64,000 bases of DNA, taken from Parabacteroides massiliensis (GTDB lineage Bacteria > Bacteroidota > Bacteroidia > Bacteroidales > Tannerellaceae). The notes under the pieces were generated by a model that was not told the origin of the DNA, made no database searches, and saw nothing but the letters and a program-made list of their open reading frames with translations. The translations under genes and the position numbers were made by a program. Shown piece by piece: positions 1-10,961 of the stretch (the stretch's first letter is position 1; each line of letters starts with the position of its first letter). The stretch lies in assembly GCF_900155425.1 (NCBI RefSeq), contig NZ_LT700189.1:737787-801786 (forward strand), in the 5' to 3' direction.

Positions 1-1
1 A

Positions 2-268
2 AAATTTACCGAACGAGGCAGCATATCCTTCGGTTATGAAAAATCTGAACAAGACATCTACTTTTTTGTTAAAGATACAGGAATCGGTATTCCGCCAGAC
101 AAGAAAGACCTGATATTCGACCGCTTTGTCAAATTGAACGTTTTCGCACAAGGAACAGGACTCGGCCTGCCTATCTGTGCCATGATTGTCAACAAATTCG
201 GTGGAATAATCGGCGTAGATTCACAACAAGGCGAAGGGTCGACCTTTTGGTTTCGTTTGCCTCTCTGA
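2..268 (+). CDS. Sensor histidine kinase, C-terminal end (partial)
   Basis: The gene is cut by the window start. About 88 residues remain, all from the HATPase_c ATP-binding domain. A G1-box-like DTGIGIP is followed by an F-box-like LIFDRFVK and a G2-box GTGLGLPI, and the protein ends in the usual [10 protein letters not shown]. This is the autophosphorylation end of a two-component sensor kinase. The sensing part is not visible, so the signal and the partner regulator cannot be named. The next gene starts 54 bp downstream on the same strand and may or may not be co-transcribed. Confidence 0.85.
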   Translation, partial: KFTERGSISFGYEKSEQDIYFFVKDTGIGIPPDKKDLIFDRFVKLNVFAQGTGLGLPICAMIVNKFGGIIGVDSQQGEGSTFWFRLPL

Positions 269-322
269 AATAAAATCCGGTTTCTTTAAAAATAGGTTTA
301 TCTACATTAATAAGAATAGTCA

Positions 323-1615
323 ATGTTTAAACATTTTGTAGTATTTGCAGGAGCCTCTTTGTTTGCAGTCTTTTTGCCGGCAAAGGCTCAGGAGCAACGC
401 GACATTATAGCGATCTCCTCCGAAGAAATAACGACTCCTTCAGATACTGCGTCACGGAAGGAAGTTGTCACCGTAGACGGAGTGGCACTGAACGAAAAGC
501 AGCAGAAACGCTACTACCGCCAATTACGTAAGGATTCCATCCGAGCCCGTAAAAACATCTGGTGGTCCATACTGGGCGGTCCTTCATACACACCGGAAGC
601 TTCGTTGGGCGTCGGCGGTGCTGTCCTCGCCAGCTTCCGGATGAATAAACAGGACACGATTTCCCAACGTTCTTTCCTGCCTGCCGGCTTGAACCTTTCC
701 ATAAACGGGACTATCGTTGCCGCAGGCGCCGGAACGTTTTTCTTCAATGAGAACCGTTTTCGCATCTACATGAATTATGGTTACCGGAACGAGCCTTCAC
801 ACTATTACGGGAAAGGATTTGAAAAGGCGGAGAATCTCGAAAGAGGCGACTCCACGACCCGGTTCCATCGAAGCTATTTTCAATTGTATCCTCGATTTGT
901 ATGGGAAGTCCGTCCGCATTTCTATTTAGGCGGCTTGTTTGACCTGAACTACACAAAGGTTTCGGATGTCAATCCGGTAATGAAAAACGATCCCTATTAC
1001 CAAAAATTCAAAAGCAAAGACTCGGATGGCAGCAAATACTTCAACGTCGGTATTGGCGGGCTCATCCAATATGACACTCGCGACGATGTGGCCACACCGA
1101 CACGCGGCATGCTGTTAGGAGCCAATTTCAAACTGTTCGGCAAATATTTGGGAGGCGCCTATAACTACGAGATCATCGAGCTTGAATACCGGCACTTCAA
1201 AAACGTGTTCCGTCCGCGCAGCACACTTGCCTGGATTGCCAAGAGCCAGGTCGGTTTAGGCGACGTCCCTTTTACGGAACTCCCGACTTTCGGTTCTCCA
1301 TTCGACCTTCGTGGTTATTATATGGGCAAATACCGCGACAAATCAATGGCCTACGGGATCGTTGAATACCGTCATATGTTCGGCTCCCCGGCCAAATACA
1401 AGAGCGGGAACTTCTGGGCAAAATGCGGCTTTGTCGCATGGGCCGGGACCGGGACGATCGGGGAAACTCCTTTTGACTGGCATAAATGGAAACTCAATTT
1501 CGGAGCCGGCCTCCGCTTCCAGATGCAGCCGGGAAAGAACTTCAGGCTGGATATCGGGAAAGAACCCGGACAACCGGGCATGCAGGTCTATATGAATATG
1601 ACAGAGGCTTTCTAA
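323..1615 (+). CDS. Outer-membrane beta-barrel protein, surface antigen (D15/BamA-like) family
   Basis: A 430-residue protein with a cleavable signal peptide (hydrophobic 4-18, cut after PAKA near residue 22). Residues from about 85 alternate polar and hydrophobic strands rich in Gly, Tyr and Phe. The stretch around PTRGMLLGANFKLFG resembles the bacterial surface-antigen barrel (Omp85 C-terminal half). The last residue is Phe, as expected for a barrel recognised by the BAM machine. No POTRA domains are evident, so it is not BamA itself. It probably sits in the outer membrane; substrate and partners are unknown. A DUF5686 outer-membrane protein follows convergently. Confidence 0.7.
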   Translation: MFKHFVVFAGASLFAVFLPAKAQEQRDIIAISSEEITTPSDTASRKEVVTVDGVALNEKQQKRYYRQLRKDSIRARKNIWWSILGGPSYTPEASLGVGGAVLASFRMNKQDTISQRSFLPAGLNLSINGTIVAAGAGTFFFNENRFRIYMNYGYRNEPSHYYGKGFEKAENLERGDSTTRFHRSYFQLYPRFVWEVRPHFYLGGLFDLNYTKVSDVNPVMKNDPYYQKFKSKDSDGSKYFNVGIGGLIQYDTRDDVATPTRGMLLGANFKLFGKYLGGAYNYEIIELEYRHFKNVFRPRSTLAWIAKSQVGLGDVPFTELPTFGSPFDLRGYYMGKYRDKSMAYGIVEYRHMFGSPAKYKSGNFWAKCGFVAWAGTGTIGETPFDWHKWKLNFGAGLRFQMQPGKNFRLDIGKEPGQPGMQVYMNMTEAF

Positions 1616-1661
1616 GCATACAAAATCCGTGCCTGAAAGCCCCCGTAATATGTCAGAATGA

Positions 1662-4217
1662 TCAGAATGACATTCGCATCATAAACCGAACGCCTCTCGT
1701 CTGGATACCCAGATGGTCGCGATAGTTCAAACGCCAAACATAATCAAGACGAAGGAACTTAAAGATGTTTTCAATGCCGACACTGGCTTCCATATAAGGA
1801 GCTTTACCAAACGTGTAGGAACCGTCAGGGAAAAGATACAGGCCGTCTCCCCCGTTCATCGGATTGTTTTTCTCCGTCAGATGTCCCCACATGCCACGGA
1901 AACAAAAGACCTCTCTCCATTTCAACTTCTTGACAAGCGGCAGGCGGTTCAGCAAGTTTCCGTTCATATAGTATGTCAAATCCCAAGAAGCATATTCATC
2001 GCTGATGAACTCCATCGCGTTCATGTTCGTATAAGACTCCGGCTGGATCGTATACGAAAGGTTGGCGTTCGGCAGGATCAACAAAGGATACGGAACCTTG
2101 TTCCATACTTTCCCTGCTTTCGTGATAAGGTCGATATAGCCGAAAGCCGAGAACCAGAAACGCTTCTGAATGCCGATATCCGTACGATGATAATCGTATG
2201 ACGAGCCCAGCAGATTCTTCTTTGCCATTACATGGCTGAAGTTGAAGATCAGCGCATCGAAAGTGATCGGATAACGGATGTTACGTGTCTGGTAGAACTT
2301 TTCATCCTTCGCATAGCGGAACTTCAATTCCAGTTCCGTCATGTCATAGCTCTTGACGGGGCTGATGGTCCCATCCGGCCCGATCCGGTCAAACACGGCA
2401 TATTCGGTTGCATATTCGCGACGGTTACGGACGACAGCCCCATAGGCCAGGCCGTTATAATGTTCATGGTAGTAGGTCAGTTCGGCTTGCCGCAAATAAG
2501 TGGCCCGCGTATCTTTCTGGCGTTTCCAGGCCAGGAACATATTATCCTTGCTGGCATACATATATTGCTGTCCCAACTGGTTGATATCGTACATATACTC
2601 CAAGCGGATCGAGTTCAGCGGGAACTCCTTGCGATATTCTTTACGGTCATTGAACGAATACTCGACAAGAGCATCATATTTCAGCTTTTCGTCTTTTGTC
2701 CCATACGCCATATATCCGTCAAAGAACAGGTTCTTGCTAAATGCCGTCGTCGTTGTCCCTCCCACGCGGAAACGGGCTCCTTCGATCGCATTACCACTGA
2801 TTGCCGTGTTCATGGGACCGAACTCGAACTTGCTCTTCAGCGGGTCCTTATTCGTCGGGATATAGCCGGAGACAAGGACCGAAACAACTTTTTCCGTTAT
2901 ATAGAAAATCGGGACGGAACGGAATTTGGCCATCAGTTTTTCGACCGAGTTCGGATTCTTCTTTATCGCTTCTTCCGGACGATTGCTTGTCCAGAAATCT
3001 TCCGATTGCTGATAGGCATCCTTCAGCGTTATGACAGGCGAACTTTCCTTAAACACAAGCGCCCGTTCGGCATCGGGTTCGTCAAAAGAATGGTTGCTGT
3101 AGATATTCAGCCGCCGTGCATACATGCCTTTCGATTTCTCGCTCAATTTGAAGTTTACATTGATGTCGTCCTTCGTAATGATACGGGTACTGTCGGGCGT
3201 ACGTTCGAACGTTTGCTCGATCGTCATTCCGGAAACGAAGTTCAGGTTGATGTCTTTAGGGACATTCAAGACGGCCTTCTGCACAAAGAACGTGGAGTCG
3301 AGCGTGACAAACAGATGGCCGGTGAAACCGAATGTCTCCGAGTTGAAAGGGACAAATCCCAAATCCACACATTTCTGTCCGTTCACATTCACGGTATCGA
3401 GCAAATAATATTTGTAATAATTCGGCCCGATGGTAGACAACGGACTGACAAAACGTTGTAGAAACAAAGGAATATCATTCTTGAAGATATCGACTTCCCG
3501 GAAAACTTCGTTCAAAAACTGCTGGATACCGTCACGCGAGAATATTTCATCCACACCGGACGATTTGTTTCCTTTTACAACACGTCTCTCGGACTTCGGC
3601 TCTTTGCGGTAGTAGACCGATTCCACTTTTTCCTTTTCCGACACCGGAAGAATGGTCGTACCGACATCAAGCGTATCGACAAAATCAATCAGGAAATCGA
3701 ACTTGCCCGGCTTTCCGTTCTTTTTGGGCTTGGGCTGATAGTCATTCATCGCAAAGACCATCTTCTCATATTGGTCGTATTGGAAATAATCGTGGTTGCG
3801 CGGGTCATTGCTTTCGCGTGAGGCGATCACCTGCTTTACAAACTTGACAGCCGGATTTTCTTTCTTGCTGTATTTTTCCTTCTTGGGTTTTACGACGACT
3901 TCATTCAACGTAATCCCGTTCGGAGCCAACTTTATATCCAGATTATTCGTCTTTCCCGGAACGATTTTTATTTCTTTCGTATCGTATCCCAAATAAGACA
4001 CTTCCAGGTTTCTGACATCGGTCGACGCCGAGAATGAGAAATTTCCATCTCCGTCCGTCGCTGTTCCTATCGTTGTTCCTTTAAATATAAGAGACACGTA
4101 AGGTAAACCCTCACCCGTAATCGAATCGGTTACAATTCCCTTTATAATCGTGTTCTGTCCGTTCGCAATCCATACCGTAAACAAGGATGCCAGCAAAAAA
4201 ACAATCTTTTTCCCCAT
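1662..4217 (-). CDS. DUF5686 outer-membrane protein with carboxypeptidase-regulatory-like domain
   Basis: An 851-residue protein. The start is the ATG at 4217; a GTG codon lies just before it. A signal peptide ends near IANGQ. Residues about 22-110 form a carboxypeptidase-regulatory-like Ig domain (GIVTDSITGEGLPYVSLIF, then GYDTKEI), followed by EVVVKPKKEKY, which opens DUF5686. The rest is a long barrel-like region ending in Phe. This architecture is common in Bacteroidetes outer membranes, where its function is not established. It is a clear paralogue of the gene at 42479-45064. A TATTTTTG -7-like box lies on the minus strand at 4270-4277. It converges on the beta-barrel gene with a 46-bp gap. 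Confidence 0.85.
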   Translation of the reverse strand: MGKKIVFLLASLFTVWIANGQNTIIKGIVTDSITGEGLPYVSLIFKGTTIGTATDGDGNFSFSASTDVRNLEVSYLGYDTKEIKIVPGKTNNLDIKLAPNGITLNEVVVKPKKEKYSKKENPAVKFVKQVIASRESNDPRNHDYFQYDQYEKMVFAMNDYQPKPKKNGKPGKFDFLIDFVDTLDVGTTILPVSEKEKVESVYYRKEPKSERRVVKGNKSSGVDEIFSRDGIQQFLNEVFREVDIFKNDIPLFLQRFVSPLSTIGPNYYKYYLLDTVNVNGQKCVDLGFVPFNSETFGFTGHLFVTLDSTFFVQKAVLNVPKDINLNFVSGMTIEQTFERTPDSTRIITKDDINVNFKLSEKSKGMYARRLNIYSNHSFDEPDAERALVFKESSPVITLKDAYQQSEDFWTSNRPEEAIKKNPNSVEKLMAKFRSVPIFYITEKVVSVLVSGYIPTNKDPLKSKFEFGPMNTAISGNAIEGARFRVGGTTTTAFSKNLFFDGYMAYGTKDEKLKYDALVEYSFNDRKEYRKEFPLNSIRLEYMYDINQLGQQYMYASKDNMFLAWKRQKDTRATYLRQAELTYYHEHYNGLAYGAVVRNRREYATEYAVFDRIGPDGTISPVKSYDMTELELKFRYAKDEKFYQTRNIRYPITFDALIFNFSHVMAKKNLLGSSYDYHRTDIGIQKRFWFSAFGYIDLITKAGKVWNKVPYPLLILPNANLSYTIQPESYTNMNAMEFISDEYASWDLTYYMNGNLLNRLPLVKKLKWREVFCFRGMWGHLTEKNNPMNGGDGLYLFPDGSYTFGKAPYMEASVGIENIFKFLRLDYVWRLNYRDHLGIQTRGVRFMMRMSF

Positions 4218-4343
4218 CACAACTTCTTTTCCTTATTATCTTTACTTTTTCCCTAAATAAAAACCGGTGCAAAAATATAACAGATTCTTCATATAGAGTG
4301 TTCCAAAACGCACACATTATATTCCATTTACAAAAAATCTTCC

Positions 4344-4351
4344 TACCTTTG
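4344..4351 (+). promoter_or_regulatory. -7 promoter element (TACCTTTG) of the thiamine operon
   Basis: TACCTTTG matches the Bacteroidetes -7 consensus TAnnTTTG and lies directly before the TPP aptamer, so transcription should start at about 4357-4360, at the first aptamer stem. No good TTTG -33 box is present at the usual distance. Confidence 0.6.
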
Positions 4352-4354
4352 CCT

Positions 4355-4440
4355 CCCGAAAGGGGTGCCATACTGTTAACGGGCTGAGATCATACCCTCG
4401 CGAACCTGATGCGGGTAATGCCGCCGTAGGAAAGGACAGA
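4355..4440 (+). promoter_or_regulatory. TPP riboswitch (THI element)
   Basis: The conserved thi-box parts appear in order: GGGGTGCC (4362-4369), CTGAGAT (4384-4390), ACCCTCGCGAACCTGAT (4394-4410), GGGTAATGCCGCCGTAGG (4413-4430) and AAAGGA. These form the pyrimidine- and pyrophosphate-sensing arms of the thiamine pyrophosphate aptamer. It sits in the leader of thiD, 33 bp before the start codon. Control of the whole thi operon by TPP is the expected role. The gap to the start codon is short and holds no clear terminator, so control at translation initiation is the more likely mode (inference). Confidence 0.95.
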
Positions 4441-4472
4441 CAAGGCTTTTTCCCTCCTTTTTATATGTAGAA

Positions 4473-5315
4473 ATGAATACAAACGCGACGTTTCGCTATC
4501 CGGTAGCGCTTACTATTGCCGGTTCAGACAGCGGCGGTGGGGCCGGAATACAGGCGGACCTGAAAACATTTTCGGCTTTAGGAGTCTTCGGAGCCTCTGC
4601 CATCACATCGATAACGGCTCAAAACACACAAGGAGTAAGAGGAATACAAGCTATTTCCCCGGAGATAGTCGAAGGGCAGATTCATGCCGTATTCGAAGAC
4701 TTGACCGTCGATGCCGTCAAGATCGGGATGCTGCATAACCGGGAAGCGGCCCGGATTGTAGCCCGTTCGATCGACCGTTTCTCCCCGTCAAAAATCATTC
4801 TCGATCCGGTTATGATCTCCACAAGCGGCAGCAAGCTGATAGAAGATGAAACCATCGAAATCATCGTGAGAGAACTTTTTCACCGCGTCACGCTGGTCAC
4901 CCCCAATATCGACGAAGCCGCTTTCCTTTCCGGCATGCCGATACGCGACGAGGAAGAAATGGGTATTGCCGCCCAGAAGTTGCTCTCTTTGGGATGCCGT
5001 GCCGTATTGATGAAAGGCGGCCACTTGGAAGGCAAAGAAATGGCCGATATCCTGTTCACACGCGACGAGGAAGCTCCGCTCCGTCTGGCAGTGCCGGCCA
5101 TTCATACTCAAAACACGCATGGAACCGGCTGTACGCTCTCGTCGGCCATTGCCGCCTACATGGCTTTGGGCAAAGAGTTGCCGGAGGCCGTACGTGCGGC
5201 AAAAGATTACATAACGGCAGCCCTTCGTGCCGGGGCCGATGTGAAGACCGGACACGGACACGGGCCCCTCGATCACTTCTTCGCTCCCGTTCCCCTCATA
5301 AAAATGAAAATATGA
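4473..5315 (+). CDS. thiD: Hydroxymethylpyrimidine/phosphomethylpyrimidine kinase
   Basis: A 280-residue ribokinase-fold enzyme that phosphorylates HMP and HMP-P to HMP-PP for thiamine synthesis. The N-terminal motif is [20 protein letters not shown], followed by [19 protein letters not shown]. The ATP/catalytic signature is [18 protein letters not shown] near residue 210. Length is normal for ThiD (about 265-280). It is the first gene after the TPP riboswitch. Its stop codon overlaps the next start (ATGA at 5312-5315), indicating translational coupling. Confidence 0.96.
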   Translation: MNTNATFRYPVALTIAGSDSGGGAGIQADLKTFSALGVFGASAITSITAQNTQGVRGIQAISPEIVEGQIHAVFEDLTVDAVKIGMLHNREAARIVARSIDRFSPSKIILDPVMISTSGSKLIEDETIEIIVRELFHRVTLVTPNIDEAAFLSGMPIRDEEEMGIAAQKLLSLGCRAVLMKGGHLEGKEMADILFTRDEEAPLRLAVPAIHTQNTHGTGCTLSSAIAAYMALGKELPEAVRAAKDYITAALRAGADVKTGHGHGPLDHFFAPVPLIKMKI

Positions 5316-5901
5316 AAAAGCTGATTGTCATTACTTCGCCACGCTTTTTCCGGGGAGAAGAGGTCATTCTTTCACATCTGTTTGACGAAGGAATGCAGTG
5401 CCTGCACCTGCGAAAACCGGATAGCGACGCTAATGAATTGCGCAAGTTGCTGGATCGGCTTCCGGATGCCTGCTATCCGAAAATCGTGCTCCACGACTGT
5501 TTCGACCTGGCAATGGAATACGGTTTGGGCGGCGTGCACCTGAACAGACGCAACAGCCGGACACCGGACGGTTTTGCCGGCACAATCAGCCGTTCGTGCC
5601 ATTCGATCGAAGAGCTCGAACAGTTCCGTAAACTCGACTATCTGTTTCTAAGCCCTATCTATCAAAGCATATCCAAAGAAGGTTACGGAAACGGTTTTGA
5701 GACGGAAACACTCAGGCAGGCTTCCGAGGCCGGGATCATCAACGATAAAGTCATAGCCTTAGGAGGCATAGACCTGACGACGCTTCCGCTTCTGCGTCCC
5801 TTCCGTTTCGGGGGAGCTGCCGTATTGGGGGCTCTCTGGGGAAATCATCCTTCGGCGGATCAAGAGCACTCTATTCTCACACAATATAAAAAGCTACAAG
5901 C

Positions 5902-5911
<10 letters not shown>
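5312..5911 (+). CDS. TenI/ThiE-like thiamine phosphate synthase family protein
   Basis: A 199-residue TIM-barrel protein of the ThiE/TenI superfamily. The start is the ATG at 5312 in the ATGA overlap with thiD; an open frame extends further upstream but only inside thiD. Visible blocks are LHLRKPDS, GGVHLNRRN, SRSCHSIEELE, YLFLSPIYQSISKEGYG and VIALGGID. The SPxxxSxSKxGYG form is typical of TenI-like proteins, whereas true ThiE has GPxxxTxTK, as seen in the next gene. It may be a second thiamine phosphate synthase or a TenI-type thiazole tautomerase; sequence alone does not decide. It overlaps the next gene by 10 bp. Confidence 0.85.
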
Positions 5912-8360
<2,449 letters not shown>

Positions 8361-8369
8361 TCATAAGGA

Positions 8370-8984
8370 TCATTCCTCTTGTACCGTGGCAAGGATATAT
8401 ACACGATGTGTCTTATATCCTTGCCGCTGTACAAGTTTTTCTTCCTCATACTTTTTGAAATCGTTTTTCGCCATATAATACGTGCACCCCACAAACCTCT
8501 GGTAATCGGTCAGGTTTATAAAGTTGTGCATTTCCAAATAAGCCATCAACTTGGCCTTACGTCCCTCATAATTGAACTTCGACACGTTCGTCCGCTTCAC
8601 CTTCAAAGGCTGGCTTTCGCACACCTTCTTTTTCAGTTTCTTCGCGCAACGGAAATTCACGCCGTCCACCTTCACTTTATACAGCTCCTCGCCTTTCTCG
8701 TTCACGCCGTCCTTAACGGTCTTCAAGGAAGGCGAAAAGAACCCCAGTCCGTCCAGTTCCACACAGGAACCGTACGACAGTTCCCTCCCGACATACTTGG
8801 ACAAAGCATCCAAAACCCCTTTGATGTCGGCCGAGTTGACCGAACAGCACTCATTGATGAACGAGCAGATCTCATCCAGCTTCTTCGTCTCTTTACTGAT
8901 CAGCCGGGCATACGCACGCTTTTCACTTGTTCCCTGTTCGTTTTTTGCCGGCATTTGGTAAATACCGAATTGTACCCGTTTCAT
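8370..8984 (-). CDS. HU-like DNA-binding protein with extra C-terminal domain
   Basis: A 204-residue protein. Residues about 1-125 match the HU/IHF-like domain of Bacteroidetes (KEQGTSEKRAYARLI, then a three-helix part and VELDGLGFFSPSLKTV). The C-terminal 70 residues (KAKLMAYLEMHNFINLTDYQRFVG...) resemble a helix-turn-helix. Such proteins occur in many copies in Bacteroidales and are thought to be nucleoid-associated or regulatory. The gene converges on thiC with 9 bp between stop codons, and the probable thiC terminator lies inside its last 70 bases. The upstream leader holds a large inverted repeat (9078-9193). Confidence 0.8.
   Translation of the reverse strand: MKRVQFGIYQMPAKNEQGTSEKRAYARLISKETKKLDEICSFINECCSVNSADIKGVLDALSKYVGRELSYGSCVELDGLGFFSPSLKTVKDGVNEKGEELYKVKVDGVNFRCAKKLKKKVCESQPLKVKRTNVSKFNYEGRKAKLMAYLEMHNFINLTDYQRFVGCTYYMAKNDFKKYEEEKLVQRQGYKTHRVYILATVQEE
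8378..8440 (+). terminator. thiC terminator hairpin inside a convergent coding sequence
   Basis: The arms 8378-8399 and 8414-8435 form a 22-bp stem with two mismatches and a 14-base loop, followed on the plus strand by TTTTTCTTCC. This is a strong intrinsic terminator for the thi operon. All of it lies in the final codons of the minus-strand HU-like gene (stop at 8370). Confidence 0.8.
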
Positions 8985-9077
8985 CTCTTCTTTTCAATTT
9001 GATTGATAACAAAATCCCACCTCTCGCTTGTCGCCATCCGATATCATCACGGTTGCCAGGCAATGTATCCGAGATCA

Positions 9078-9193
9078 GATGCAAGTGTAATTTGTTTTCG
9101 ACAATGCCGTGTACATATACGACAACGACGAAAAGCTTCCCCGCAATGCCGTACATATACATGACAATGTCATAAACAGATTACACTTGCATC
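9078..9193. repeat. 14-bp perfect inverted repeat around an 88-bp segment
   Basis: GATGCAAGTGTAAT (9078-9091) is repeated in exact reverse complement at 9180-9193. The 88 bases between hold two imperfect direct repeats, CAATGCCGTGTACATATAC (9102-9120) and CAATGCCGTACATATAC (9144-9160), and the palindrome ATGACAATGTCAT (9161-9173). A minus-strand -7 box TACATTTG abuts the outer end (9193-9200). The structure lies in the leader of the HU-like gene. It could be a small invertible segment or a long structured 5' leader. Confidence 0.75.
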
Positions 9194-9274
9194 AAATGTA
9201 CGAAATATAATGATAAACAATCTATTTCTTCTCAGTATTTCGACTGTATTTCGGTACTCTTGTGGGAAAACCGC

Positions 9275-10051
9275 CTAAAGTTTCTTCCCGATATAGAATA
9301 CATATCCGTAGAATTCTTTATACCTGTGGTACAACTCCATTTCGTGGCGTTCACTGAGAATCAGTTCTTCAGCAGCCTTATTTCCTCGATGTTTCTCCCG
9401 GAAAGCCTGTTGCATTTTACAACATGGAGCAAAATAATGCTCCGTCCAGCAATTTTCAGGCAGGATGAAAGTTGCGACAGGAATATAGCCTGCATTCTGC
9501 ATTTGAGCGACTTTATTCGGGATCGTATCTATTTCCGTGTAGTGTGCCATCCAGTAGTCATAAATTTCTGCCGGCCGTTCGGCGGTAAACCACGAAGCCT
9601 CCGAGACGGCAATATATCCATCCTTCTTTAGATATTGCCTCCATTCATTTAAACCTCGTTCGAAACCAATATTATAGATCGCTCCTTCGGACCAAATCAG
9701 GTCTACGGATTCTTTCTCGAAAGGCAGCGTTTCCTGCATCGAACCGACGATTCCCTTTACCCGGCCGGACAAACCAAGAGTGCGGGCATTCCTGTTGAAG
9801 ATATTGATAAAGTCGGGAAAGAGATCAAGTCCCGTAATCTGTCCCGGAGTGTTTTGTGCCAGTGTCATGGTCTGCCCGCCTGTACCACAACCAAGGTCGG
9901 CAATACGGGATTCCGTGGTCAGATTGTCAATAAACCCCAACGCCTTTATCGTGACTTCGGGGCTACCCGGTCCCTGACGTTCTACATTCGAAAAGTATTC
10001 ACAGATTAAATTAAAATCGAATTCGTGGATAGTTTTACATTCGTTACTCAT
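9275..10051 (-). CDS. Class I SAM-dependent methyltransferase
   Basis: A 258-residue Rossmann-fold methyltransferase. Motif I is [17 protein letters not shown] at about 56-72. The acidic residue ending strand 2 is in [10 protein letters not shown], motif II/III is [14 protein letters not shown], and a post-motif [11 protein letters not shown] follows. A related fold occurs in UbiE/small-molecule methyltransferases; the substrate cannot be told. The C-terminal 100 residues contain several His, Tyr and Glu residues ([16 protein letters not shown]). It stands alone on the minus strand in the accessory stretch, with about 290 bp downstream and 257 bp upstream free of genes. Confidence 0.88.
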   Translation of the reverse strand: MSNECKTIHEFDFNLICEYFSNVERQGPGSPEVTIKALGFIDNLTTESRIADLGCGTGGQTMTLAQNTPGQITGLDLFPDFINIFNRNARTLGLSGRVKGIVGSMQETLPFEKESVDLIWSEGAIYNIGFERGLNEWRQYLKKDGYIAVSEASWFTAERPAEIYDYWMAHYTEIDTIPNKVAQMQNAGYIPVATFILPENCWTEHYFAPCCKMQQAFREKHRGNKAAEELILSERHEMELYHRYKEFYGYVFYIGKKL

Positions 10052-10190
10052 TATCGTAATGTGTTAGAAAGCATACACGTGAAAGACATAATGATGCCCA
10101 ACACCATATTGTATGCCGATTATTAAAATAAGAAATATAAATATATAAAGAACCACCCTCGGAAAGGACTATCCGAGAGCAAACGAAAAG

Positions 10191-10217
10191 ACAATCTGTT
10201 CCGGAAGAACAGATTGT
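10191..10217 (-). terminator. Hairpin terminator after the acetyltransferase gene
   Basis: ACAATCTGTTC (10191-10201) pairs with GAACAGATTGT (10207-10217), an 11-bp perfect stem with a 5-base loop. Read on the minus strand it is followed by CTTTTCGTTT, so it suits the gene ending at 10309. A weaker hairpin (CTCGGA/TCCGAG) lies next to it at about 10158-10177. Confidence 0.65.
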
Positions 10218-10308
10218 TTACTAAACCAAATCCGATTTACATGTTTTTGTCATGCCGCAAAAATATACAAACTTTTGTTTTTCAACAAATTCGTCGCGAA
10301 TAAAAATT

Positions 10309-10731
10309 CTACAACTGTAAGTGTAAAATAGGATATTCTTTGCCTTCTCCGTCTAAAGCCGATCTTTTGTATACGCTAAAGCCCATATGCTTATAAAAAC
10401 CGACGGCTTGGCCATTTTGCTCATTCACGTCCACCTTGGTCACTTGCAAATTATCGATGGCATAAGTGATTAGTTTTTTCCCTATTCCGGTACCTCGATA
10501 ATTGTTGTCAATAAACAGCATTTCAAGATTCCCTTCTGCAATTCCCATAAATCCGATTAAGATACCCTCTTGCTCAAAACCGAATAGAGCGACATGTTGA
10601 AAATATACCGGAAGTTGTTCTTTATAGTATAGAAAATCTTCTTCTTTAAGAAAATCATGCGTACTCAATACTGCACTTTCCCAAATCTCCATCAAACGCG
10701 GATAATCCGTAACTCTAATTTTTCTGATCAT
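10309..10731 (-). CDS. GNAT family N-acetyltransferase
   Basis: A 140-residue single-domain acetyltransferase. Motif A, the acetyl-CoA binding loop, is MLFIDNNYRGTGIGKKLITYAI in the middle (R/Q-x-x-G-x-G/A form). It follows GFMGIAEGNLEM, and KVDVNEQNGQAVGFYKHMGF gives the usual beta5-alpha4 region ending FYKHMGF. The N-terminus, MIRKIRVTDYPRLMEIWE, is typical of the RimI/YiaC-like group. The acceptor is unknown. It stands alone and has a good hairpin terminator. Confidence 0.9.
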   Translation of the reverse strand: MIRKIRVTDYPRLMEIWESAVLSTHDFLKEEDFLYYKEQLPVYFQHVALFGFEQEGILIGFMGIAEGNLEMLFIDNNYRGTGIGKKLITYAIDNLQVTKVDVNEQNGQAVGFYKHMGFSVYKRSALDGEGKEYPILHLQL

Positions 10732-10846
10732 AATGTTGTATTTGCCGATTCTAAAAGCCTACATTTTTCGGCATCGCAAATATACAATTTATTAATCTAT
10801 AACACGTTAAAAACGCATCTTTGATATTGGAGATATCCTATATTTC

Positions 10847-10877
10847 TTTGTTTTTCAAGTATATTTGACTACATTTG
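10847..10877 (+). promoter_or_regulatory. Promoter of the first Fic gene
   Basis: TTTG (10847-10850), 19 bases, then TACATTTG (10870-10877). This is a full match to the Bacteroidetes primary sigma consensus. The expected start, about 7 bases after the -7 box, falls inside the first of three 24-bp tandem repeats. Confidence 0.8.
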
Positions 10878-10880
10878 CAC

Positions 10881-10952
10881 AATATTCGTGTAATACAAAA
10901 ACATAATACTCGTGTAATACAAAAACACAATATCCGTGTAATACATAAAAGA
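10881..10952 (+). repeat. Three 24-bp tandem repeats at a transcription start
   Basis: The units are 10881-10904, 10905-10928 and 10929-10952. All share the core CGTGTAATAC (10887, 10911 and 10935). Units 1 and 2 differ at 2 of 24 positions; unit 3 drifts at its end. They fill the space between the promoter and the ATG of the Fic gene and look like an operator array for a protein that binds every 24 bp. Confidence 0.85.
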
Positions 10953-10961
10953 ATCAAGACA

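Noticed and set aside
2232-3461. 409-codon plus-strand ORF opposite the first DUF5686 gene
   Set aside because: A shadow of the real minus-strand gene; no signal peptide or recognisable domain. Similar long shadows occur opposite serB, folC and htpG.
4994-5311. Long N-terminal extension of the TenI-like gene
   Set aside because: It is the thiD coding sequence read in another frame; the ATG at 5312 in the ATGA overlap is the natural start.
8923-9162. 79-codon minus-strand ORF in the HU-like gene leader
   Set aside because: It overlaps the HU-like gene in another frame and covers the inverted-repeat segment; low-complexity sequence, no family resemblance.
10881-10952. Three 24-bp repeats as a CRISPR array
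   Set aside because: The repeats are directly adjacent without unique spacers, and no cas gene is near.
10875-10961. In-frame upstream start for the first Fic protein (29 extra residues)
   Set aside because: The extra residues are a translation of the 24-bp repeats, and this ATG lies inside the -7 box and before the expected transcription start.
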